From assembly GCA_934157205.1 (NCBI GenBank), contig CAKPHJ010000024.1, forward strand, positions 1-18,359: a stretch of DNA of 18,359 nucleotides, written 5' to 3'. Below are positions 7,131-13,358 of the stretch, piece after piece. The notes beneath the pieces were generated by a model. That model worked only from the letters and a program-made list of their open reading frames with translations, did no database searches and had not been told where the DNA came from. The stretch's first letter is position 1. Each line of letters opens with the position of its first letter. This DNA comes from an uncultured Clostridia bacterium. GTDB taxonomy: Bacteria; Bacillota; Clostridia; TANB77; CAG-508. The translations under genes were made by a program, and so were the position numbers.

Positions 7131-7136
7131 ACCTCC
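7131..7136 (-). promoter_or_regulatory. Ribosome binding site that fixes the SDR start
   Basis: GGAGGT on the minus strand, 7 bases before the ATG at 7123. It supports this start over the in-frame one at 7189. Confidence 0.8.
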
Positions 7137-7154
7137 AATTTTATTATTGAGATT

Positions 7155-7183
7155 ATTATAATAAAATATTTTTGTATTATTAA
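7155..7183 (-). promoter_or_regulatory. Possible promoter of the SDR operon
   Basis: TTAATA (7183-7178) and TATAAT (7160-7155), 17 bases apart on the minus strand. The -10 is perfect but the -35 is weak, as expected for a promoter needing help or relieved by a regulator. Tentative. Confidence 0.35.
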
Positions 7184-7214
7184 CCACAAACTTCTTATTA
7201 GCGACCTTTAATAC

Positions 7215-7235
7215 ACACAAATCTCAAAATTGTGT
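7215..7235. promoter_or_regulatory. Candidate TetR-type operator
   Basis: ACACAA (7215-7220) and TTGTGT (7230-7235) form an inverted repeat with a 9-base centre, placed between the SDR and TetR genes and just upstream of both promoters. TetR-family repressors commonly bind such palindromes in their divergent intergenic region. The arms are short, so this is a candidate only. Confidence 0.35.
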
Positions 7236-7254
7236 AATATTTTTTCTACATCTG

Positions 7255-7283
7255 TTGCTTATTTCTCTCGTTTATAATATAAT
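7255..7283 (+). promoter_or_regulatory. Promoter of the TetR-family regulator gene
   Basis: TTGCTT (7255-7260), 17 bases, then TATAAT (7278-7283); the ATG follows at 7320 after a GAAAGAG ribosome site. A good sigma-A-type match. Confidence 0.6.
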
Positions 7284-7319
7284 GACTTTGTATATATTTT
7301 TAAGAAAGAGTGATATTAA

Positions 7320-7883
7320 ATGAAAAATAAGATAGATTTAAGAGTTTTAAAAACAGAAGAATCAATAAAAAAGGCTTTTAAAGATATGTTATTAGAAATG
7401 CCTTATGAAAAAATTACAATTAAAGAATTATGTGATAGAGCAGTTATAAATAGAAAAACATTTTATTTGCATTATGATTCTATTGAAGATGTATTGGAAG
7501 AATTTCAAGAAGAACAATCTTGTGAATATTTTGACAGAATAAAAGACTTTGATCATATAAAAGATGTAGATAAATTAATACGAACATTTTTCTTATTTTC
7601 AGAAGAACAAGGAAAATTTTATGAACTAATACATTGTAATAGTAATTATGATTATATACATAAAAGACAATCAAATAAAATTTCTATAAAATCACAAGAT
7701 AATTTTGGAAGTATTAGAAAATTTAATGAATACAAACAAAATGTTATTCTTACATACTTAAATAATAGTATTTCCGGAATTTATAGGCAATGGATAAACG
7801 ATGGAAAAAAAATTCCTATTGATGAAATAATTGAAATTGCTACCACCCTTATCAAGTCTGGAATAGAACAAATATTAAAATAA
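7320..7883 (+). CDS. TetR/AcrR-family transcriptional regulator
   Basis: A 187-residue regulator. Residues 10-55 form the TetR DNA-binding domain: EESIKKAFKDMLLEMPYEKI, then ITIKELCDRAVINRKTFYLHY with the typical TFYxHY at the end of the recognition helix, followed by a DSIEDVLEEF linker helix. The rest is a helical ligand-binding and dimerisation domain, with a SGIYRQWINDGKKIP segment typical of the TetR_C_8-like group. Such proteins usually repress neighbouring genes and release DNA on binding a small molecule. The inducer cannot be read. It is divergent from the SDR-reductase operon and convergent with the lactonase operon, from which it is separated by a shared terminator. Confidence 0.92.
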   Translation: MKNKIDLRVLKTEESIKKAFKDMLLEMPYEKITIKELCDRAVINRKTFYLHYDSIEDVLEEFQEEQSCEYFDRIKDFDHIKDVDKLIRTFFLFSEEQGKFYELIHCNSNYDYIHKRQSNKISIKSQDNFGSIRKFNEYKQNVILTYLNNSISGIYRQWINDGKKIPIDEIIEIATTLIKSGIEQILK

Positions 7884-7887
7884 AAGC

Positions 7888-7921
7888 AAACTTACAATTT
7901 GAAAAATCAGATTGTAAGTTT
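7888..7921. terminator. Bidirectional intrinsic terminator
   Basis: AAACTTACAAT (7888-7898) and ATTGTAAGTTT (7911-7921) form a perfect 11-bp stem with a 12-base loop. TATTTTTATT follows on plus and GCTTTTATTTT on minus. It lies between the TetR gene and the convergent six-gene operon and can end both. Confidence 0.85.
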
Positions 7922-7926
7922 TATTT

Positions 7927-8895
7927 TTATTGAAATTGATAACTCTTATGTGCATTCGAAAATACTTTTGCTACATAAATACTGCTTTCTCCAGTTTTCA
8001 TATCTGCACAACACATATATGCTTCATTTGTTCCAGGTTTTAATGCAATATGTGTTGATTTTCCCATTTTTCCTTTCTCTCTTCCAGGAATTAAAATATT
8101 TCCAATCGGAAAACCATTTCTATTAAATACTAAAAATCGTGCTTGACCACACATTGAAACATATAGATTTCCGTCTTCATCGATTATACAAGAATCAGGT
8201 CCCTCTAGCCCTGTAAAATAATAAGGAGTTGTAGATGTTAAAGGTTCTAATGTGTATCTATTCTCTAATAATCCAAAATGATGCAATTTTCCGGCACCAT
8301 ATTCGGTAATCCACATATTTTTCCATTCTGGATCTAATGCAATTCCATTTGTTGCAATCATGTCTCTTGTAATTACTGAATGAATAGTTTTATAATCTGG
8401 TTCTACATAAAATACTCCTGCTGATTTATCATCTAAACTTCCTCCTAAGTCTGTAAAATAGAACCCTCCATCTTTATCAAAAACCATATCATCAATAAGT
8501 TTTTCTGTTCCAGTAATTATTTTATCTAATATTTGTCCGTTCTTTGATATAATTGCAATTAGCCCTCCATTATCTGATGATGCCATTGTAACAAATAATC
8601 TTCCATCTTTGTGAATTTTAATTGCTGATGGCATCATATGTTCTGGTAAATCTATGAATAAAGATACTTGCTTTGTATTCATATCAATTTGGTATATTTT
8701 ACTCATTGGAGTATTGCAAACATACAAAATATTGCCACTATTATCAAAACATAATCCCTCTAAAATATTATGTCCAGGTTTTACATTTTCCATAGGAATG
8801 TCCACAAAGTGTTCTGCCATTATGGTCTGTAAATTTTTTTCATTTTCTGGAATAGGGAAAAATTTATCTTCTTCTTTATATTTTAATTCCTCCAT
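7927..8895 (-). CDS. Drp35-like lactonase (SMP-30/gluconolactonase beta-propeller)
   Basis: A complete 322-residue protein of the SMP-30 family, closely resembling Staphylococcus aureus Drp35, a Ca2+-dependent lactonase induced by cell-wall stress. The shared blocks are DDMVFDKDGGFYFTD, ATNGIALD, PYYFTGLEGPDSC and VFNRNGFPIGNILIPGR, ending KSYQFQ; the length also matches. Expected metal ligands are visible: Glu46 (LEGLCFD), Asp136 (DDMVFD), Asn183 (TNGIAL) and Asp234/Ser235 (GPDSC). It should hydrolyse lactone rings in the cytosol, having no signal peptide. It is the last gene of the six-gene operon, 10 bases after the aldo/keto reductase, with GGAGG before its ATG. A lactonase downstream of carbonyl reductases fits opening of a cyclic ester, but the natural substrate is unknown. 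Confidence 0.9.
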   Translation of the reverse strand: MEELKYKEEDKFFPIPENEKNLQTIMAEHFVDIPMENVKPGHNILEGLCFDNSGNILYVCNTPMSKIYQIDMNTKQVSLFIDLPEHMMPSAIKIHKDGRLFVTMASSDNGGLIAIISKNGQILDKIITGTEKLIDDMVFDKDGGFYFTDLGGSLDDKSAGVFYVEPDYKTIHSVITRDMIATNGIALDPEWKNMWITEYGAGKLHHFGLLENRYTLEPLTSTTPYYFTGLEGPDSCIIDEDGNLYVSMCGQARFLVFNRNGFPIGNILIPGREKGKMGKSTHIALKPGTNEAYMCCADMKTGESSIYVAKVFSNAHKSYQFQ

Positions 8896-8905
8896 AACTA
8901 ACCTC

Positions 8906-9751
8906 CTACTTTTGTCCTTCTATATCTGGATGCCAGTCTAAATATTTTTGCATTTCATCTCTGTTGTGTGTAACATATGGTACACCTCTATCTATTTTTG
9001 CTATTTCTTCCATATCTTCATTTGATAATTCAAAATCAAATATGTCAATATTTTGTTTTATATGTTCTTCTAATCTTGCACCAGGAATAACAATATTTTT
9101 CATTTGAATATGCCATCTTAAAATTATTTGTACTTTAGATTTATTATATTTTTTTGATAATTTTTCAAATACAGGTTGCTCGATTAATGACTTATCTCCA
9201 TGTCCTAATGGAAACCATGCTTGAAGTAATATATTATCTTTTTCAACAAATTTTCTTAATTTTGTTTGTGGATAATATGGATGACACTCTACTTGAATTA
9301 TTGTAGGTTTTATTTCTGCAACATCTAATATTTCTTGTATTTGTTCTTCATCAAAATTTGATAATCCTATTGCTTTTATTTTTCCTTCTTTATATGCTTT
9401 TTCTAATATTTTATAGCCTTCAATATAGTTTCCTGCTGGTTGATGTAAAAGCATTAAATCTATATAATCTGTGTCTAATCTTTGCAAAGTTTTATCAACT
9501 GCTGAATAGTCTGAATATAAAGTTGGCCATAATTTTGTTTCTAAAAATATATCTTTTCTTTCAACTCCTGATTTTTTTATTCCTCTACCTACTGCTTTTT
9601 CATTAACATAAGCATTTGCTGTGTCAATTAGTCTATATCCATTCTTTAAAGCAGAATATACAGAATTCTCTGCATCATCTGGTTCTAACATAAATGTTCC
9701 TATTCCTATTACTGGCATTTTTATACCATTATTTAAAGTTAAATATTCCAT
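8906..9751 (-). CDS. Cytosolic aldo/keto reductase (third paralog)
   Basis: A complete 281-residue aldo/keto reductase with tetrad Asp43 (LIDTA), Tyr48 (AYVNE), Lys73 (ETKLW) and His103 (LLHQP). The later barrel elements are GLSNFDEEQ, WFPLGHGDKS, RWHIQ and IPGARLEEH, with a C-terminal tail ending in a DWHPDIEG segment. The tail differs from that of the reductase at 3175-4050, so the two may prefer different substrates. It is NADPH-dependent by family expectation, cytosolic, with no anchor. It starts one base from the end of the DUF4405 gene, so translation is probably coupled, and the lactonase gene follows by 10 bases. One of three related reductases within 6.6 kb. Confidence 0.93.
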   Translation of the reverse strand: MEYLTLNNGIKMPVIGIGTFMLEPDDAENSVYSALKNGYRLIDTANAYVNEKAVGRGIKKSGVERKDIFLETKLWPTLYSDYSAVDKTLQRLDTDYIDLMLLHQPAGNYIEGYKILEKAYKEGKIKAIGLSNFDEEQIQEILDVAEIKPTIIQVECHPYYPQTKLRKFVEKDNILLQAWFPLGHGDKSLIEQPVFEKLSKKYNKSKVQIILRWHIQMKNIVIPGARLEEHIKQNIDIFDFELSNEDMEEIAKIDRGVPYVTHNRDEMQKYLDWHPDIEGQK

Positions 9752-9752
9752 T

Positions 9753-10409
9753 TTAATCTTCCTTTCTCTTTTTTATTATTAATCTTTCAATATTATATAT
9801 AATTATTCCAATTGACAATACTATTACAAAATTTTTTAATATTGATAAAAACATATTTCCATCAAATGTACCAAACAATAATTGTCCTGTTAAGTGTTTT
9901 AATAAGTTTACATCAACCATAAATTTTATTCCAAAAATAACTATAAGAAATTCTACAATATATAAAACTAATTTTAGAATTTTGTTTTTAGATATTTTGT
10001 TATTCAATTTTGCAAATATCAGATTGTAGTGTAAACCTAAGTGAATACTTAATATAACTAAACTCCAATAACCTAAAATAGTATGCAATTTTCTGGTAGT
10101 AATATTACTTTTTAAATTTAATCCCTTAAATACTTCGTTTGATATTGGAATTCCTAAAATTATTGTAAATAGCATACATATCAAAAACGAAAAATTTATA
10201 ATTGTAGTAAATGTTCTTAAAAAATTATACTTTCCTTTAAAAATATTTTTATAAAAATTTATATTCAAAAAATTATGTATTACAAATAAAACAAGTAATA
10301 TAATTCCAATAACTTCATGTAATAACTGTCCTGTATAAACCTTAGAATATTCTAGCAACATAAATATAATCATCAAAATATCAATTATCATTTTAAACAC
10401 TTTTTTCAT
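9753..10409 (-). CDS. DUF4405-type membrane protein, probable two-heme cytochrome b (flavinylation-associated cytochrome)
   Basis: A 218-residue membrane protein with about five hydrophobic helices. Histidines are spaced exactly 14 apart on two helices: His31/His45 (HEVIGIILLVLFVIH) and His109/His123 (HTILGYWSLVILSIH), plus His127. This is the geometry of a four-helix bundle holding two stacked b-type hemes, as in ferric reductases, cytochrome b561 and the DUF4405 family that others have linked to extracytosolic flavin redox. It should carry electrons across the membrane. The next upstream gene encodes a membrane-anchored flavodoxin, a plausible outside partner. I prefer the ATG at 10409, 10 bases from AGGAG; the alternative GTG at 10415 is only 4 bases from it. 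Heme binding is inferred from spacing. Confidence 0.8.
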   Translation of the reverse strand: MKKVFKMIIDILMIIFMLLEYSKVYTGQLLHEVIGIILLVLFVIHNFLNINFYKNIFKGKYNFLRTFTTIINFSFLICMLFTIILGIPISNEVFKGLNLKSNITTRKLHTILGYWSLVILSIHLGLHYNLIFAKLNNKISKNKILKLVLYIVEFLIVIFGIKFMVDVNLLKHLTGQLLFGTFDGNMFLSILKNFVIVLSIGIIIYNIERLIIKKRKED

Positions 10410-10422
10410 TTGCACTATTCTC

Positions 10423-11169
10423 CTAATATCCTAATCCTTTAAGCCATTTTTCTACTGTACTTCTTGAACTTTCTTGTCTTGCTGTTTTTCCTTGAATTGC
10501 TAAACCATTCGTATTGACATTTGCATTTTTTAATTTATTTTTTATAGTATTATAAGTGCCTGAACTACCTGATCCTTCGTGTGTATTAAAAGGTATTACT
10601 GTTTTTCCACTAAAATCATATTCTTCTAGAAATGTATATACTATCTGTGGAAAATCTCCCCACCATATAGGATATCCTATGAATATAGTATCATATTGTT
10701 CAAAATTATTTATTTTATTTTTTATTTCAGGTCTAGCATTTTGACTTTGCTCCTCTTTAGCTTCATTTATTAAATCACTATGATTTGTTGGATATGTTTT
10801 TACTGGAACTATTTCAAATGTATCAGCATTTAAATAATCTGCAATATATGATGCCATTATTGCTGTATTTCCAATTTCTACATTTCCTACATTATATACA
10901 TTTCCAGCCATAGAGAAATATGCAACTAATTTTTTATTTCCTGTACTATTGTTATTTTCTTTGTTTTCAACATTGCTATTGTTATTGTCATTTTCAGCAT
11001 TACTTGTATTATTGCTTTCAATAATATTTTCTTTTTCGCCTGAAATATTTGATAATTGATTATTTTCTTGATTGTTTAAAGAATCATTACTTACCATATA
11101 AACAACTCCTACAATTGCTACTAAAATAATCACTATTACACTTATTATTCCTAATATTTTTTTATTCAT
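10423..11169 (-). CDS. Membrane-anchored (probably surface-exposed) flavodoxin
   Basis: A 248-residue protein: MNKK, a hydrophobic anchor (residues 4-26), an Asn/Glu/Ser-rich linker of about 50 residues, then a flavodoxin domain (79-248) of the flavodoxin_4-like type. Visible parts are the first strand KKLVAYFSMAGN, GNTAIMASYIADYL, the aromatic flavin loop GYPIWWGDFPQ and the PFNTHEGSGSSGT segment. The phosphate-binding loop carries an insertion relative to short classical flavodoxins. The anchor and linker predict an N-in, C-out location, so the FMN domain would sit outside the membrane. It lies 13 bases after a cytosolic flavodoxin gene and 13 bases before the ATG of the DUF4405 cytochrome-like gene. 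AAGGAG precedes the ATG. FMN binding is inferred from family. Confidence 0.88.
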   Translation of the reverse strand: MNKKILGIISVIVIILVAIVGVVYMVSNDSLNNQENNQLSNISGEKENIIESNNTSNAENDNNNSNVENKENNNSTGNKKLVAYFSMAGNVYNVGNVEIGNTAIMASYIADYLNADTFEIVPVKTYPTNHSDLINEAKEEQSQNARPEIKNKINNFEQYDTIFIGYPIWWGDFPQIVYTFLEEYDFSGKTVIPFNTHEGSGSSGTYNTIKNKLKNANVNTNGLAIQGKTARQESSRSTVEKWLKGLGY

Positions 11170-11182
11170 TATTATCTACTCC

Positions 11183-11719
11183 TTATATCCAATTTTCAAC
11201 TTCATTTTTGGCAAAATTTACTTGTGAACCTGTAATTGCCAGTCCTTTTGTAACTATTCCATTTTTACAAATATTTTTTAATTGATTTGGAATATTTGAA
11301 AGTCCAGAACCTTCATGTGTTACAAATGGTCTTATTGTTTTTCCTGTATAATCTAGTCCTTTTAGTGCTGTAAATAATTCTTCTGGCATTCCATTCCAAT
11401 ATACTGGAGAACCAATATAAATTATTTCATAAGAGGATATATCTGGAACTTTTTCTCTTATTGGTGCATTATGTGTTATTGTTCTTGTTTTTGCTTCTTC
11501 TATACATGTTCTATAATTTTCAGAATATTTATTAAGTGGTTCAACCTTAAATATATCAGCATTAGTGAAATCCTTTATATATTCTGCAATCACTTCTGTG
11601 TTTCCTTTATCAATATTTTTAATTGTTCCACCAAAATAATTCTCATCCGCTCTTGAAAAATAAATTATTATACTTCTTTTATTTTTATAATTTTCTTTAT
11701 TTTTTGCAAATAAACTCAT
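11183..11719 (-). CDS. Cytosolic flavodoxin-family protein
   Basis: A 178-residue flavodoxin-like protein without an anchor. It starts MSLFAKNKENY, then the first strand RSIIIYFSRADEN, the helix NTEVIAEYIKDF, the flavin loop GSPVYWNGMPE, and FVTHEGSGLSN, closely parallel to the anchored flavodoxin that follows. It should carry one or two electrons by FMN or act as a quinone/aromatic reductase partner. The longer frame from 11749 adds ten basic residues, overlaps the acetyltransferase gene and has no ribosome site. GGAGG (11733-11729) lies 9 bases before the ATG at 11719, so I chose that start. Second gene of the six-gene operon, 13 bases downstream of the acetyltransferase. Confidence 0.87.
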   Translation of the reverse strand: MSLFAKNKENYKNKRSIIIYFSRADENYFGGTIKNIDKGNTEVIAEYIKDFTNADIFKVEPLNKYSENYRTCIEEAKTRTITHNAPIREKVPDISSYEIIYIGSPVYWNGMPEELFTALKGLDYTGKTIRPFVTHEGSGLSNIPNQLKNICKNGIVTKGLAITGSQVNFAKNEVENWI

Positions 11720-11728
11720 TTTACTTTT

Positions 11729-11733
11729 CCTCC
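11729..11733 (-). promoter_or_regulatory. Ribosome binding site that fixes the cytosolic flavodoxin start
   Basis: GGAGG on the minus strand, 9 bases before the ATG at 11719, overlapping the stop of the acetyltransferase gene. It rules against the start at 11749. Confidence 0.75.
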
Positions 11734-12278
11734 TAAAATTTAGTTTCATCTAACATTTTTATAACTTTTGCTGGATTTCCAACTGCAACTGCATAATCTG
11801 GAACATCATGAGTAACTACTGATGCTGCTCCTACTATTGAATGTTTTCCTATACATATTCCTGGCATTATAGAAACTCCAGCACCAATCCAAGCTCCTTC
11901 TTTTATCAGAATTGGTTTACAAGTTAATATTTTTCTATCATAAAAATCATGGTTATTAGATAATAGTTGACAATTTGCTGCAATTTGAACATTATCCTCT
12001 ATAGTTATTCCTCCCCTAGCCATAAAAAGTGTGTTACTATTTATAAAAACATTCTTTCCTATTTTTATTTTATCCAAACAAGCCCCATATATAGGCGAAT
12101 TAATAACGCTATTTTCTCCTAGTTTCTCTCCAAATATCTCTTTTAGAAGTTTAAAATACTCTTCTGTATATGGCATAGTTTGATTTAGTTTGAAAACTTG
12201 TTGCATTATTTTTCTTCCTTTTTCAAATTCTTCTGGATGTGCTATTCTCACATCTATAACTTCTTCTTTACATTCCAT
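11733..12278 (-). CDS. Hexapeptide-repeat O-acetyltransferase (maltose/galactoside acetyltransferase type)
   Basis: A 181-residue left-handed beta-helix acyltransferase of the sugar O-acetyltransferase group. It has a helical N-terminal cap (HPEEFEKGRKIMQQVFKLNQ), hexapeptide turns (IGKNVFINSN, IEDNVQIAANC), the probable catalytic His110 (SNNHDFYDR), and IKEGAWIGAGVSIMPGICIG followed by VGNPAKVIK. It would move an acetyl group from acetyl-CoA to a sugar or similar hydroxyl in the cytosol as a trimer. The start is uncertain: an ATG at 12308 has no ribosome site, one at 12290 is directly against AAAGGA, and the ATG at 12278 is 12 bases from it, which I prefer. First gene of the six-gene operon. 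Its link to the redox genes is not obvious; it may modify the product or the inducer. Confidence 0.85.
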   Translation of the reverse strand: MECKEEVIDVRIAHPEEFEKGRKIMQQVFKLNQTMPYTEEYFKLLKEIFGEKLGENSVINSPIYGACLDKIKIGKNVFINSNTLFMARGGITIEDNVQIAANCQLLSNNHDFYDRKILTCKPILIKEGAWIGAGVSIMPGICIGKHSIVGAASVVTHDVPDYAVAVGNPAKVIKMLDETKF

Positions 12279-12384
12279 ATTTACTAACATTCCTTTCTTC
12301 CAAAGCATAAAATTTGATTAAAAATATTGTATTTTACAATTGTTTTTCAAATTTTAACTTCGATATTTAATTTATTGTTATTTT

Positions 12385-12412
12385 ATTATAATAAATTTAG
12401 GCTAACAACCAA
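12385..12412 (-). promoter_or_regulatory. Probable promoter of the acetyltransferase-flavodoxin-lactonase operon
   Basis: TTGGTT (12412-12407), 16 bases, TATAAT (12390-12385) on the minus strand, about 100 bases before the first gene. It lies downstream of the terminator of the preceding operon, which supports separate transcription. Confidence 0.45.
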
Positions 12413-12438
12413 TTTTTCATTGAATATATGTATTATGC

Positions 12439-12460
12439 CACACTTTTTGCAAAAATGTGT
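12439..12460. repeat. Near-perfect palindrome upstream of the acetyltransferase operon
   Basis: ACACTTTTTGC (12440-12450) is followed by AAAAA-t-GTGT (12451-12460): nine paired bases with one extra T. It lies just upstream of the probable promoter at 12385-12412 and could be a regulator site, or simply another hairpin in the terminator region. Confidence 0.35.
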
Positions 12461-12492
12461 ATTATAGGAAGTTCGAAGAACCTTCCTATAAT
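12461..12492. repeat. Long hairpin between the two operons
   Basis: ATTATAGGAA (12461-12470) pairs with TTCCTATAAT (12483-12492), and GTTC (12471-12474) with GAAC (12478-12481) around a GAA loop with one bulged C. That gives 14 base pairs. No T-tract follows directly, so it may be a second barrier to read-through or a 3'-end stabiliser. Confidence 0.5.
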
Positions 12493-12494
12493 AT

Positions 12495-12520
12495 AAAAAA
12501 GTAGGAAAACCTACTTTTTT
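12495..12520. terminator. Intrinsic terminator of the DXS-like/CMD-cupin operon
   Basis: AAAAAAGTAGG (12495-12505) pairs with CCTACTTTTTT (12510-12520) around four A's, giving a GC-containing stem flanked by A and T tracts. It works in both directions. It lies 22 bases past the CMD-cupin stop codon. Confidence 0.85.
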
Positions 12521-12542
12521 AGTTAAATTTATCATTTATCTT

Positions 12543-13289
12543 TTATATTTTTTCTTCTAGTTTATCATATTCTTCATCTGTGACTTTTTCGCACCATTCA
12601 TTACTTGTATTTTCACCTGGCACTTCTATTGCTAAATGACTAAACCATTTGTCTTTTTTTGCTCCATGCCAATGTTTTACATTTGCAGGAATTGTTACAA
12701 TATCTCCAGCTTTTAAGCTTTGAGGCTTTTTGCCTTCTTCTTGATACCAACCTTCCCCTTCAACACATATCAAAATTTGTCCTCCATTTTTACTTGCTTT
12801 ATGGATATGCCAATTGTTTCTACATTTAGGTTCAAATGTGACATTTGCAATAAATATATTGTCTGTTTTAGCTAGAGGTTTTAAGTATGAATTTCCAATA
12901 AAATATTGTGCAAAATTGACATTAGGTTCTCCCATTCCAAATATTCCACCGTGATTTTCTTTTTGCTCATCATCTGCATATACTTCTTTTGCTAAATTAA
13001 ATACTGCCCATGCGTTTGGCCATCCTGCATAAAATGCTGCATGAGTAATTATTTCAGCCATTTCCTCTTTTGTTATTCCATTGTTTTTAGCATTAATTAA
13101 ATGATATTTTAAAGAACTATCTACTAAGCCTTTACCCATAAATATACAAATTGTAATTAATGATCTATCTCTTAAAGATAATTTATCTTCTCTTGACCAT
13201 ATCTCACCAAATAATATATCATCATTTATTTCAGCAAATTTTGGTGCAAAATCTCCTAATTTTTCCTTTCCTGCTGTTTGTTTTTCCAT
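12543..13289 (-). CDS. Carboxymuconolactone-decarboxylase-like / cupin fusion protein
   Basis: A 248-residue two-domain protein. Residues about 15-105 match the CMD/AhpD-like fold (DRSLITICIFMGKG, Cys48; KYHLINAKNNGITKEEMAE, His63; YAGWPNAWAVFNLA). Residues about 125-230 form a cupin barrel with metal ligands His161 and His163 (WHIH), Gln171 (GGQIL) and His206 (ANVKHWHG), and a GEGWYQEEG turn. Fusions and neighbours of this type are frequent in clusters with aldo/keto reductases and flavodoxins under MerR regulators; their exact reaction is generally not known. CMD-like proteins can be decarboxylases or thiol peroxidase partners, but only one Cys is seen in the CMD half. The start at 13289 is an ATG with AGAGGA 11 bases upstream; the longer frame opens with TTG at 13325 without a ribosome site. 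Second gene after the DXS-like gene. Confidence 0.87.
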   Translation of the reverse strand: MEKQTAGKEKLGDFAPKFAEINDDILFGEIWSREDKLSLRDRSLITICIFMGKGLVDSSLKYHLINAKNNGITKEEMAEIITHAAFYAGWPNAWAVFNLAKEVYADDEQKENHGGIFGMGEPNVNFAQYFIGNSYLKPLAKTDNIFIANVTFEPKCRNNWHIHKASKNGGQILICVEGEGWYQEEGKKPQSLKAGDIVTIPANVKHWHGAKKDKWFSHLAIEVPGENTSNEWCEKVTDEEYDKLEEKI

Positions 13290-13358
13290 ATTTACATCAT
13301 TCCTCTCTTTGATTTTTATATTCAAAAATTTTTTTATTTTTTCATCTATAACCCTATT

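Noticed and set aside
7124..7189. Extra 22 N-terminal residues of the SDR, looking like a signal anchor
   Set aside because: The Ile-rich stretch is translated promoter DNA; a strong ribosome site fixes the start at 7123, so the SDR is cytosolic.
10980..11090. Asn/Glu/Ser-rich coding stretch as a tandem DNA repeat
   Set aside because: The repeats are irregular at base level; it is best read as a disordered linker between anchor and flavodoxin domain.
11720..11749. Longer flavodoxin start at 11749
   Set aside because: It overlaps the acetyltransferase gene and has no ribosome site, whereas GGAGG stands 9 bases before the ATG at 11719.
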